Shown piece after piece: positions 7,800-15,049 of a DNA stretch of 17,166 nucleotides. This DNA is from Candidatus Aminicenantota bacterium (lineage in GTDB: Bacteria; Acidobacteriota; Aminicenantia; Aminicenantales; Aminicenantaceae). A program made the translations under genes and the position numbers. How positions within the stretch are numbered: the stretch's first letter is position 1; each line of letters starts with the position of its first letter. The notes under the pieces were generated by a model that was given only the letters and a program-made list of their open reading frames with translations, made no database searches and had not been told where the DNA came from. The DNA is taken from positions 1 to 17,166 of the forward strand of contig JAUWTR010000002.1 of assembly GCA_030614645.1 (NCBI GenBank). Reading direction: 5' to 3'.

Positions 7800-8191
7800 C
7801 TTAAGAGAGCACTGGCAAGGTGGATATTCTTCCTCCCCTGCTCAACGACCTTTTTTGCAACATCCTTTAGATCAAAGCTCCGCTGCAGAGAAATAAACTT
7901 TATTAACATAGGCAGATTCACACCGGTTATTATCTCAACCTGGCCATCTTTAAGGAAGCTGAAGCTTAAATTTGAAGGTGTCCCCCCAAACATGTCTGTG
8001 AAGATCAAGACCCCGTTCTTTTGATCTACTCTTCTTAAACTTTGATTGATTTTTCTCTTTGACTCTTCAACATCATCATACCAGCCAATAGATATTGCTT
8101 CAATATTGACAGCCTCGCCAAGAATGATCGTCAAAGCATTCAAAAGTTCTTCCCCCAATTTACCGTGAGACACAATTATTCCGCCAATCAT
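7787..8191 (-). CDS. PTS EIIA component, mannose/fructose/sorbose (Man) family
   Basis: The 134-residue protein is a single-domain Man-family EIIA. The phosphorylatable His is H9 in GGIIVSHGKLG, and the conserved loop DMFGGTPSNL lies at about 66-75. It would accept phosphate from HPr. In transporters this domain pairs with EIIB, EIIC and EIID, but none is present in the window. Man-type EIIA beside hprK, ptsH and rpoN is a recurrent arrangement in deltaproteobacteria-like genomes and is thought to be regulatory. A GGAG lies 7 nt before the ATG. The ATG also overlaps the stop codon of a possible small ORF (8188-8271). Confidence 0.88.
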   Translation of the reverse strand: MIGGIIVSHGKLGEELLNALTIILGEAVNIEAISIGWYDDVEESKRKINQSLRRVDQKNGVLIFTDMFGGTPSNLSFSFLKDGQVEIITGVNLPMLIKFISLQRSFDLKDVAKKVVEQGRKNIHLASALLRSKN

Positions 8192-8271
8192 TCTACAACT
8201 CCATTAAAACATATGGGCCAGCTTTCCAAGATCTCAATTATCTCTTTATATAATTCCTGTTCCGTGATCAC
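8188..8271 (-). CDS. Possible small ORF (27 codons) coupled to EIIA-Man
   Basis: The 100-bp gap between rapZ and the EIIA gene holds a GTG-initiated frame of 27 codons. Its TGA overlaps the EIIA start (ATGA). The predicted peptide is mixed-charge and amphipathic, beginning with ITEQELYKEIIEILESW (after the start residue) and ending C-F-N-G-V-V-E. No Shine-Dalgarno precedes the GTG, and I recognise no family. The frame stays open for a few codons further upstream, without a standard start codon, until an in-frame TAG near the rapZ stop. It may be a coupling leader, a remnant of a longer gene, or chance; the ATGA overlap and protein-like composition are the only support. Confidence 0.25.
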   Translation of the reverse strand: MITEQELYKEIIEILESWPICFNGVVE

Positions 8272-8291
8272 TATTTTATCATAACTCTATT

Positions 8292-9155
8292 CTATTTATA
8301 AATATCCCTGTGGTTAACCTGAGAAGGAAATTCATTCCCTAAAAGGTGGCCTCTCAACTCATTGGCAATAGTTACTGATCTATGTTTCCCGCCTGTACAC
8401 CCTATTGATACAGTCAGATAACTTTTTCCTTCAGCAACAAAATTCGGCATTAAAAAGTCAATAAACATGAATAATTGCTTTAGAAAAACCTTTGTTCCTG
8501 GGAAATTAAGCACATAGTCTTTGACGCTCTTATTTTCTCCAGTTTTATCTCTTAGTCTCTCAACATAATACGGATTCGCTAAAAACCTGACATCAAACAC
8601 AAGATCAGAATCTACCGGAATCCCATATTTATATCCAAAGCTAGTTATTACGATCTGAATATCTCCTTTAGCCTTCTTTAAAAACCGTTTAGCAAGAATC
8701 TTTCTTAGTTCCGGAACTTTTGTGGTAGTCGTGTCGATAACATCATCTGCCAAATTTCTGATCTCTTCCAGACTCTTTCTTTCCAGCTCTATTTTCTCCC
8801 GGATTGAATTTTTTCTTTTAAGGGGATGAGGCCGTCTGCTTTCACTAAATCTCTTGACAATTACCTCATCAGAAGCTTCCATAAAAATCACCCTAGGGAG
8901 TTCATTTTCTCTAATGGATTTTAAGATTTTTGGGAATTCAGTTAAAAACTTTGCTTCTCTAATATCTCTGATCAAAGCTACTTTTTCAATTTCAACCTCT
9001 CTCTTCTTCCGCAGATTGATAAATATGGGAATAAGTTTTGCCGGGAGGTTATCAACACAGTAATAACCAAAATCTTCCAGAATTCTACTGGCAACTGTCT
9101 TGCCTGAACCGGACATGCCGGTAACAATCAAAAATCTGTCATCGGCCATTTTCAT
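8292..9155 (-). CDS. rapZ: RapZ-family nucleotide-binding protein (YvcJ/YhbJ)
   Basis: RapZ (YvcJ/YhbJ) proteins bind nucleotides; in E. coli RapZ binds small RNAs that control GlmS synthesis, while in other phyla the role is less clear. The 287-residue length is normal. Walker A is GMSGSGKT (13-20), followed by YYCVDNLP (31-38). The C-terminal domain holds SFGYKYGIP (172-180), DVRFLANPYY (188-197) and GCTGGKHRSV (252-261), all family hallmarks. The ATG overlaps the hprK stop (ATGA) and is preceded by AAAGG with good spacing; a second ATG two codons later is less well placed. The operon context (hprK, ptsN, rpoN) is typical. Confidence 0.95.
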   Translation of the reverse strand: MKMADDRFLIVTGMSGSGKTVASRILEDFGYYCVDNLPAKLIPIFINLRKKREVEIEKVALIRDIREAKFLTEFPKILKSIRENELPRVIFMEASDEVIVKRFSESRRPHPLKRKNSIREKIELERKSLEEIRNLADDVIDTTTTKVPELRKILAKRFLKKAKGDIQIVITSFGYKYGIPVDSDLVFDVRFLANPYYVERLRDKTGENKSVKDYVLNFPGTKVFLKQLFMFIDFLMPNFVAEGKSYLTVSIGCTGGKHRSVTIANELRGHLLGNEFPSQVNHRDIYK

Positions 9156-9703
9156 CTATTGTCCTTTCTATTACCAAGAGCACGATCTAATCTGCTCGCT
9201 ATTTCCCGAGGAGCATAACATCCTTTTTCTCTCAAAATATGGACTTTACATGCAACTTCGATCAATGTTGCAATATTCCGTCCGGGAGCAACCGGTATAC
9301 TAACCTGGGGAATTTTTATACCTAAGATTTCACATACTTCGTGAGATTCCAAGCCTAAGCGGTCATATTTTTTTCCATGTTCCCACTGCTTTAACTGAAC
9401 AACCAAATCTATCTTTGACTTATTACATACAGTCCTGCTTCCAAAAATATGTTTTATATTAATAATGCTCAAACCCCGAATTTCCATAAAGTTACGGCTA
9501 AGAGAAGGGGCCCGGCCAATGAGCCTCCCCCCCGCATTCTCTTCAATATGAGTAACATCATCAGAAATAAAACGAGCACCCCGGGAAATCAGTTCAAGAG
9601 AACTCTCGCTTTTCCCGATTCCGCTGTCCCCTCTAATTAGCACTCCCAGTCTGTAGATCTGAAGCAATCCCCCTGATATAGTGATCTCTTCTTTTTTTGA
9701 CAC
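9152..9703 (-). CDS. hprK: HPr kinase/phosphorylase, short form (C-terminal catalytic domain only)
   Basis: HprK phosphorylates HPr on Ser46. The protein is 183 residues instead of the usual about 310, and contains only the catalytic domain. Visible motifs are Walker A GDSGIGKS (25-32), the Asp pair in FISDDV (45-50), EIRGLSIINI (74-83), YDRLGL (113-118) and VAPGRNIATLIEVA (138-151). The His normally found in the HG-V/A-L strand before Walker A appears replaced: the segment reads TISGGLLQIY, with S10 where His is expected. The start is a GTG with no convincing Shine-Dalgarno; the frame stays open about 18 codons upstream to the ptsN stop but without ATG, GTG or TTG. Short HprK forms are known in Alphaproteobacteria, but those keep the His. 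The family assignment is firm; catalytic competence is uncertain. Confidence 0.88.
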   Translation of the reverse strand: MSKKEEITISGGLLQIYRLGVLIRGDSGIGKSESSLELISRGARFISDDVTHIEENAGGRLIGRAPSLSRNFMEIRGLSIINIKHIFGSRTVCNKSKIDLVVQLKQWEHGKKYDRLGLESHEVCEILGIKIPQVSIPVAPGRNIATLIEVACKVHILREKGCYAPREIASRLDRALGNRKDNR

Positions 9704-9750
9704 CTGCTCGGCCGGAAATTTCGATTTGGACTTTCGGAAAAGATCTTTTG

Positions 9751-10215
9751 TTATAATTTTTCTTCTTCCTTGCGAATAATTTCCAGAACTGCATAGATAT
9801 CCTCAGCTTTTAATATTTTTTTGATCATGGTATCCGCCTTGCGAACAAGATGAGCAATAGCAGCTAAAATCTGTAGATTCAGGCTGGGATTATCAGGTGA
9901 AGATACCACTAAAAAAAAAATATTCGAAGGAGTTCCATCTGGTGAATTAAAATCCGCTCCTTTTTGGGAGACGGCCAGCATTATAAGAGGATTCTTGGCC
10001 AATTTCATCTTACAGTGTGGAATAGCCACTCCATCACCAATAGCTGTACTCCCTAATCTCTCCCTCTGGAGCAACTTTTCGAACAGTTCCTTATCCTTAC
10101 TGATTTTGTTCTTTTTTTTCAAGAAATGAACCATTTCTTTAAGAACATTTTCCATATCCTGGTGTTCTAACTCAGGAATAACCATATCCTGTTTTAATAA
10201 ATTAGAAATCTTCAA
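9751..10215 (-). CDS. ptsN: PTS EIIA, nitrogen-regulatory/fructose type (PtsN)
   Basis: The 154-residue protein is a single EIIA domain of the Fru/Ntr family. The phosphoacceptor is H67 in GDGVAIPHCKM (60-70), preceded by RERLGSTAIG; the FNSPDGTP segment and the C-terminal AIAHLVR helix are also typical. It would receive phosphate from HPr and act as a regulator (potassium uptake, sigma-54-linked functions in other bacteria). The start appears to be TTG at 10215 behind a GAGAGAG, giving the expected N-terminus MKISNLL. An ATG 13 nt upstream is in another frame and stops after 8 codons. The gap from hpf is 18 nt. Confidence 0.92.
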   Translation of the reverse strand: MKISNLLKQDMVIPELEHQDMENVLKEMVHFLKKKNKISKDKELFEKLLQRERLGSTAIGDGVAIPHCKMKLAKNPLIMLAVSQKGADFNSPDGTPSNIFFLVVSSPDNPSLNLQILAAIAHLVRKADTMIKKILKAEDIYAVLEIIRKEEEKL

Positions 10216-10233
10216 TTTTCTCTCTCATATTTT

Positions 10234-10758
10234 TTATTCTGGCTCGATCAGCCCAATATTTCCATCTTTTCTGCGATAGAGGACAGCCCATTTTTCAGAT
10301 GAAAATTGCCGAAAAACAAAGGCATCTTCCTTACTGGATTCAAACAACATCAGAGCCTCATCGACCGATATGGGCTTTAAATAAAAATTCCCGCTTCTTA
10401 TCACCCGCTTCTCCTGCTCTTGACTCTCGGGAGTGGAAGAAAGACCGGTGATTTCATTATTTTTTCTCCTTTTCCTCTTCCTGAGTTTTTCCTTCTCTTT
10501 TTTAACCCGTCTTTCAATATTATCAAAAACAACACTCAGGGAACTCAACATATCCTGTGTTTCTTCCTCTGCATTAATAGTAGCACCTTTGATCTTTATT
10601 TTGACCTCTGCTTTATTCCTGTATTTCTCAAGCAACAGAACAATATTCACATCAACCGGGTATCCCAGTAATTTTTCTATGGTCTCTATACGCTTTTTGC
10701 AATATTCTTCCACTTCAGGAGTAATTGTTGTATGCCGAGCAGTAAAATTTATATTCAT
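10234..10758 (-). CDS. hpf: Ribosome hibernation-promoting factor, long form (HPF/RaiA)
   Basis: Long HPF dimerises ribosomes into inactive 100S particles in slow growth. The 174-residue protein has the N-terminal S30AE/RaiA fold (about 1-95; ITPEVEEYCKKRIETIEKL, AEVKIKIKG), a basic linker (K/R-rich, 88-100), and the C-terminal dimerisation domain (about 118-174; RSGNFYLKPISVDEA, FRQFSSEKWAVLYRRKDGN, IGLIEPE). I chose the ATG at 10758, which forms a TGATG overlap with the rpoN stop and follows GGAGGAG by 5 nt, rather than the TTG one codon earlier. Its place directly after rpoN matches many Gram-negative genomes, where it is often called the sigma-54 modulation protein. Confidence 0.95.
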   Translation of the reverse strand: MNINFTARHTTITPEVEEYCKKRIETIEKLLGYPVDVNIVLLLEKYRNKAEVKIKIKGATINAEEETQDMLSSLSVVFDNIERRVKKEKEKLRKRKRRKNNEITGLSSTPESQEQEKRVIRSGNFYLKPISVDEALMLFESSKEDAFVFRQFSSEKWAVLYRRKDGNIGLIEPE

Positions 10759-12218
10759 CAAGGCTCCTCCATCCAGTATTTTCGCTTTCTTATGTGAGAT
10801 GGGGGAATTGATAATTGTTTTCTGTATTTTGCAACAGTCCGGCGGGCAATCTTCAAGTTTTCTTTTGTTAAAATATCCCCGACCTCTATATCACTCAAAG
10901 GCTTTTCTCTGTCTTCCTTCTCAATCAATTTTTTAATCCTCTGTTTGACTCTTAATGACGATATTTCTTCCCCAAAATCTCCAGTCAAAGATTTATGGAA
11001 AAAATATTTAAGAGGAAAAACTCCCCTCGGAGTCATAATATGTTTGTTTGCAACAACCCTTCCGACTGTTGATTCATGCACTCCAATAGCCTCAGCTACT
11101 TCGATCAATGTTAAAGGCTTAATATAATCCAGCCCATTTTCAATAAAATCCTTTTGTTTGTCTACTATAAATTTAGCGACTTTATATATGGTGCTATTTC
11201 TCTGGTCGAGACTTCGTAAAAACCATAATGCCTTCTTAATTTTATCTTTTAAATACTGACGAGCTTCTTCATTTTCTTCAGATGCTTTAGCCAAAAGTTC
11301 TTTATAAAATCTATTTATTTGTAAATTGGGAACACCTTCATCGCTCAATGTGATCCGATATTCATCATCTTCTTTAGTTACAACAATATCTGGAATAATA
11401 TAAACTGTCTTCTCCTGACTGTATTTTCTTCCCGGCGTAGGATCCAAGCTTTTAATAACATCAATGTGGAATCTCGCTTCAGCGAGTGAAAGATCCAATT
11501 TCTTGCAAATTTCAGAAAACTTGGATTTTTCCAGAAGGGATAAATTTTCCTTAACGATTCTGCGGGCTATGTCATCTTTAATCTCAAAATAATCAATTTG
11601 TGTTAAAAGTACTTCCTGTAGAGTAAGGCTTCCAATTCCGATCGGATCAAACTGTTTGATCTTCTCCCGAATTACTTCAATATCATCCAGAGAAGCACCC
11701 ATTTCTCTTCTTATCTCTTCTAAAGATACCGTTAAATATCCATCCTCATTTATATTTCCAATAATATATCTAGCGATTTCTTTTTCATCATCATTAAAAA
11801 ACGTTAGATTGGCCTGCCAGTTCAAATGATCCCAGAGTGTAGTGCTATTAGAAACAAAGTTTTCATAAGAAGGCGCTTCTTTTTTTTCAATAGAATATGA
11901 CCGAAATCGATTATCAAAATACTCCTTGAAATATTTTTCAAAGTCTTTATCATCATCGATCTGTAATGGATCATCCAAATCTTGGGTTTTATCTTTATCC
12001 TCTTTTCTTTCTGACTGTTTATCCCCCCCATTCTCATCAGCAGTTTCCTCCTTTACTTCAAGCATGGGGTTTTTCGATAGTTCTTCATCAATAATTTCAA
12101 TAAGCTCTAGATTTGTCAAAGGCAAGAGTTTTATTGCTTGTTGCAGAGCAGGGGCAAGTACAAGTTTTTGTACTTGCTTTTGATGTAACTGTTGTTTTAT
12201 AAACATTCCTTCAGCCAT
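10758..12218 (-). CDS. rpoN: RNA polymerase sigma-54 factor RpoN
   Basis: Sigma-54 directs polymerase to -24/-12 promoters that need ATPase activators. From the ATG at 12218 the protein is 486 residues, a normal length. Region I is the Q/L-rich activator-interacting segment (about 8-52; LAPALQQAIKLLPLTNLELI at 21-40). An acidic linker (about 56-95) follows, then the core-binding region (about 115-305), the helix-turn-helix (about 368-392, VAEAIGVHESTVGRVVANK) and the RpoN box ARRTVAKYRK (458-467). The frame extends six codons further to a TTG at 12236 that nearly abuts the lptB stop; an ATG at 12206 (GAAGGA just before it) is a third option. hpf overlaps the end by 1 nt (TGATG). Confidence 0.96.
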   Translation of the reverse strand: MAEGMFIKQQLHQKQVQKLVLAPALQQAIKLLPLTNLELIEIIDEELSKNPMLEVKEETADENGGDKQSERKEDKDKTQDLDDPLQIDDDKDFEKYFKEYFDNRFRSYSIEKKEAPSYENFVSNSTTLWDHLNWQANLTFFNDDEKEIARYIIGNINEDGYLTVSLEEIRREMGASLDDIEVIREKIKQFDPIGIGSLTLQEVLLTQIDYFEIKDDIARRIVKENLSLLEKSKFSEICKKLDLSLAEARFHIDVIKSLDPTPGRKYSQEKTVYIIPDIVVTKEDDEYRITLSDEGVPNLQINRFYKELLAKASEENEEARQYLKDKIKKALWFLRSLDQRNSTIYKVAKFIVDKQKDFIENGLDYIKPLTLIEVAEAIGVHESTVGRVVANKHIMTPRGVFPLKYFFHKSLTGDFGEEISSLRVKQRIKKLIEKEDREKPLSDIEVGDILTKENLKIARRTVAKYRKQLSIPPSHIRKRKYWMEEP

Positions 12219-12227
12219 ATTATACCA
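12219..12227 (-). promoter_or_regulatory. Candidate extended -10 element before rpoN
   Basis: The sequence TGgTATAAT, a perfect extended -10, lies at the lptB/rpoN junction. No -35 box sits at standard spacing (a TTGACC is 20 bp upstream). Transcription would begin near 12212, so the first usable start codon on that transcript would be the ATG at 12206. It may provide rpoN with an internal promoter inside the operon. Confidence 0.35.
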
Positions 12228-12236
12228 TTTATACAA

Positions 12237-12968
12237 TCAATTAAGGTCAAATTCTTCGCCTAAGTACGTACTTTTAACTTCTGCTGAAGCTACCAGTTCT
12301 GATGGAGTTCCGGTTTTTAATATCTCTCCCTTACTGATAATATAAGCTCGGTCAGTAATTTTCAATGTTTCCCTTACACTGTGGTCAGTAATGAGCAAGC
12401 CAAGTCCTCTTGTCCTTAAGGATAAAATTATCTCCTGAAGATCTGAAATGGCTAGAGGGTCGATTCCTGTAAATGGCTCATCCAGAAAAATATATTCCGG
12501 GTCTGTTATCAATGCCCTTGCTATTTCAAGCCTTCGTCTCTCTCCCCCTGACAGAGTGTATGCTTTTGCCCCCGCCAATTTCTCAAGTCCGAATTCCTGC
12601 AAAATTTTTTCCGCCCTGCCATTCATCTGGGAGGAATAATCTCTTTTCATCTGATCAATAGATAGAAGATTGTTGAGCACGCTCATTTTTCTAAAAACTG
12701 ATGGCTGCTGAGGAAGTAAACATAAACCCTTTCTTGCTCTAATATACATGGGAAGGCTAGTGATTTCTTCTACATTTAAAAATATTTGACCGGAATCACG
12801 AGAGATAAGACCAAGGATCAGAGAGAATGTAGTTGTCTTTCCTGCTCCATTTGGGCCTAATAAACCTACGATCTCACCCTTTTTTACCCTAAGTGAAATC
12901 CCATTGACAACGTTTCTCCCATGATAAGTTTTTCTTAATCTTTTTGCTTCAATATATTCTTTCATCAT
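12237..12968 (-). CDS. lptB: LptB, ATPase of the LPS export ABC transporter
   Basis: LptB powers extraction of LPS from the inner membrane by LptFG and its passage to LptC/LptA. The 243-residue ATPase has all ABC motifs: Walker A GPNGAGKT (38-45), Q-loop LLPQQPSVFRKMSV (84-97), signature LSGGE (139-143), Walker B YIFLDEP (159-165) and the switch histidine H196 in ITDHS. The lone ATPase next to an LptC/LptA protein and rpoN is the classic lptCAB-rpoN order. The start is the first of two consecutive ATGs, 3 nt after the upstream gene. No lptF or lptG is present in the window. Confidence 0.95.
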   Translation of the reverse strand: MMKEYIEAKRLRKTYHGRNVVNGISLRVKKGEIVGLLGPNGAGKTTTFSLILGLISRDSGQIFLNVEEITSLPMYIRARKGLCLLPQQPSVFRKMSVLNNLLSIDQMKRDYSSQMNGRAEKILQEFGLEKLAGAKAYTLSGGERRRLEIARALITDPEYIFLDEPFTGIDPLAISDLQEIILSLRTRGLGLLITDHSVRETLKITDRAYIISKGEILKTGTPSELVASAEVKSTYLGEEFDLN

Positions 12969-12971
12969 TAA

Positions 12972-14861
12972 CTATTTTATAACTGTCTTAGACCTTTTTT
13001 GATCTTGATTTTCGATCAAAATTTTACCATCGCCCAGGGAAAATGTCAATTTGTCGCCCTCTGTTTTCCCCTTGTCCTTATCTATTAACACCGGATCTCC
13101 CAACAAGACGATCATCTCTTCCCCCGGGTTATACCTCGCCTCTTTTCCCCGACCCTCAAATGTGTTTTGTATTATTTTGACATCAGAATAAGCCAAAATA
13201 TTTAACAATTCAGCACTTTCCTGATGAAGAGAGACTGAAAGAGATTGAGCTAGGAGTTCCGTATTCTTTACGTTTAATTTGCAGTCTGTCTTGTAGATAA
13301 GGACCGATTCAGCCGGTTTAAACTTCATTGAATCAGAGGAGATTTTGATCTTTTCTTCAGTATCTTTGTTTTTTGGTATATATGAAAATGAAGACTCAAC
13401 GGATCCTTCACATTGAAACCTTCCTGTATCTTTAAAGAGGGTCAGTTTTCTTGCACCCAGCATATCATTTCCTTGCCAGGCCTTTACATTTTCTTTGAAG
13501 TAAAAACACTGCTCTTTGTCAATATACATCATTTCTCCAGCTATAATAAAAACCGGCTGGTTTTTTGAAAAAAAACCAATAGAATTACGTTGACCCTCTA
13601 CAGGATATAATATTACTGTAATCCCATCCTTGGCAAATAAATTGTCATTATCAAAAACAATATCGATCTCTCCAGCAGAAACTCTATAATCCGTTGACTG
13701 GATTATTGCTTTTGAAACATCATTTCCCTTGACTTTTAGATGATTTTTTTCCCCTTCTATGATTAGATAATCACCCTGAATAATTCTTCTGTCTTTTTTA
13801 TTTATCTTCAGTTCGGTCATCCTGACCTTTTCTATAGCGTCAAACCTTCTTAATATGCCATCCTGCTTAAAAGTGCATACTAAGGACTCTGCCAGGATTT
13901 CTGATGAACTTCCGGAAGCTGTGATATTCAAGAAACGACAATTTCCCTTAGCTTTCATACTTTTAATCTGAAAGGCATCCTTATAGTTCTTAATGAATAC
14001 TTCTCTTGCTTCGATTTCACGTTTTTTAGCTGCTGACATAAGAGAATCATTATCTCCAAGTTCAATGTGCTCTTCTTCAGCGATCAAAGACAAAAAAACA
14101 TTTCCTTCTAAAAATATTGTGTTAATGTTTTCCTTGTCACGAAAAAAATCAAAATCCATATTGTCTGCTTTAATTTGGCTTTTTCCATAGTCAAGCACAA
14201 CATCACCCTCTACTAAACCCTCTCTCCTTTTGTGTGAATAATCCAGTTTTTTCCCAGAAACAAATAGGGGAATATCCGATTTTGTATCCATACTCAATTC
14301 CAGCTTAACATCCTTTGAGAGCACTAATGCTTCTTTTTTTACTTTGAAATTGACAATCCTAGCTGAACCTGAAATCTCTCCCGAAGAAAACTCTACTCCC
14401 TTGTTACTTTTTACTGTGTCTGTTTTAGCTTCATATTCAAATACTGAAGATTTAATGACCAAGTCTTTGAATTTAATAATTGAATTTCCAGTTAAACGGA
14501 ATTGGGTTGCTTCTTTATTATGAATGATTTCATCACCAGAAAAGTAAACATTCTGCCCATCAACAGACTTTAAAAAGGAAATTTCAACATTCCCCTCTAG
14601 ATGATACCAGCCATCCTCTCCAATATAATATCTATCAACTTTAACTTTTCGGCTAGGTTTTCCCTTTTTATCCTCAAAATATATAACGTTTTCTTTGTTT
14701 TCCACTTTTTGTTTTACAAGTTCTCCCTTAGAGGGAGTGATCTTTATCCTTTTTTTTGAACGGGAAAAAAAATTCATGGTAATTACAACCAGAACAGACA
14801 GAAGAAAAACTGCAATGAAATATTTAAAAAATCTGGCCTGCGATATTTTTTTCTTTTTCAT
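12972..14861 (-). CDS. LptC/LptA-type LPS transport protein, large OstA-like protein
   Basis: The 629-residue protein begins with a basic N-terminus and one membrane helix (about 13-31), like LptC. It continues with a long beta-rich region in which phrases of the type LEGNVEI, GDEIIHN, LTGNSIIKF, VEGDVVLDYG, FLEGNVFL and FKENVKAW recur at intervals of roughly 30-90 residues. This is the OstA/LptA jellyroll repeat style, as in LptA, LptC and the LptD N-terminus. The region probably forms several beta-jellyroll modules building part of the periplasmic bridge. It stands where separate lptC (about 190 aa) and lptA (about 180 aa) genes are expected, so it may replace both. The ATG at 14861 gives the basic MKKKKISQ start; a TTG seven codons upstream lies inside the promoter. 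The assignment rests on context and repeat style, without a residue-level signature. Confidence 0.78.
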   Translation of the reverse strand: MKKKKISQARFFKYFIAVFLLSVLVVITMNFFSRSKKRIKITPSKGELVKQKVENKENVIYFEDKKGKPSRKVKVDRYYIGEDGWYHLEGNVEISFLKSVDGQNVYFSGDEIIHNKEATQFRLTGNSIIKFKDLVIKSSVFEYEAKTDTVKSNKGVEFSSGEISGSARIVNFKVKKEALVLSKDVKLELSMDTKSDIPLFVSGKKLDYSHKRREGLVEGDVVLDYGKSQIKADNMDFDFFRDKENINTIFLEGNVFLSLIAEEEHIELGDNDSLMSAAKKREIEAREVFIKNYKDAFQIKSMKAKGNCRFLNITASGSSSEILAESLVCTFKQDGILRRFDAIEKVRMTELKINKKDRRIIQGDYLIIEGEKNHLKVKGNDVSKAIIQSTDYRVSAGEIDIVFDNDNLFAKDGITVILYPVEGQRNSIGFFSKNQPVFIIAGEMMYIDKEQCFYFKENVKAWQGNDMLGARKLTLFKDTGRFQCEGSVESSFSYIPKNKDTEEKIKISSDSMKFKPAESVLIYKTDCKLNVKNTELLAQSLSVSLHQESAELLNILAYSDVKIIQNTFEGRGKEARYNPGEEMIVLLGDPVLIDKDKGKTEGDKLTFSLGDGKILIENQDQKRSKTVIK

Positions 14862-14870
14862 TACAATAAT

Positions 14871-14899
14871 AGTATACTCCAATACTGCCCGAATCTAAA
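14871..14899 (-). promoter_or_regulatory. Candidate promoter of the lptC/A-to-ptsI operon
   Basis: On the minus strand TTTAGA (14899-14894, a weak -35) is followed by a 17-bp spacer and TATACT (14876-14871, one mismatch to the -10 consensus). The predicted transcription start near 14864 is about 3 nt before the ATG at 14861, so the mRNA would be essentially leaderless. This is the only clear promoter seen ahead of the ten-gene minus-strand operon. Confidence 0.5.
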
Positions 14900-14951
14900 T
14901 AGCAATAAAATTCTGGAGTCCCCTCAATTTTTTTAAGTTTCTGGAAGTTGC

Positions 14952-15049
14952 AAGGCCTGGACACAGGTAAGTCCCTTCGAAAGACAGGGATTTCCCCGCT
15001 GGGGAAAATACGCGTGTTTTCGGATCAACTGACCTGATTCTTTCTTAAG
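14952..15049 (+). repeat. Mosaic intergenic repeat downstream of recJ
   Basis: The left part (14952-15009) matches 16835-16892 at 51 of 58 positions. The right part (15012-15049) matches 46-83 at 36 of 38. The element therefore joins two modules found separately elsewhere in the window. It contains a perfect hairpin, TTTCCCC-gct-GGGGAAA (14991-15007). Its right end runs into recJ: the TTA at 15045-15047 is the recJ stop codon on the minus strand. The hairpin could act on recJ transcript ends, but there is no T-tract to make an intrinsic terminator. Confidence 0.75.

Noticed and set aside
10433..10936. Plus-strand open frame of 167 codons with hydrophobic segments
   Set aside because: It lies antisense to hpf and rpoN, both strongly supported; its Phe/Leu/Ser-rich content is the expected mirror of Lys/Glu-rich coding sequence.
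12219..12236. Longer RpoN starting at TTG 12236
   Set aside because: The added residues (YKWYN) are not RpoN-like and the codons overlap a perfect extended -10; the ATG at 12218 or 12206 is more plausible.
14862..14882. Longer LptC/A protein starting at TTG 14882
   Set aside because: The extra codons lie across the putative -10 box; the ATG at 14861 gives a typical basic N-terminus before the membrane helix.
14991..15007. Intrinsic terminator for recJ
   Set aside because: The hairpin is perfect (7-bp stem) but no T-tract follows on either strand, and it belongs to a dispersed repeat.
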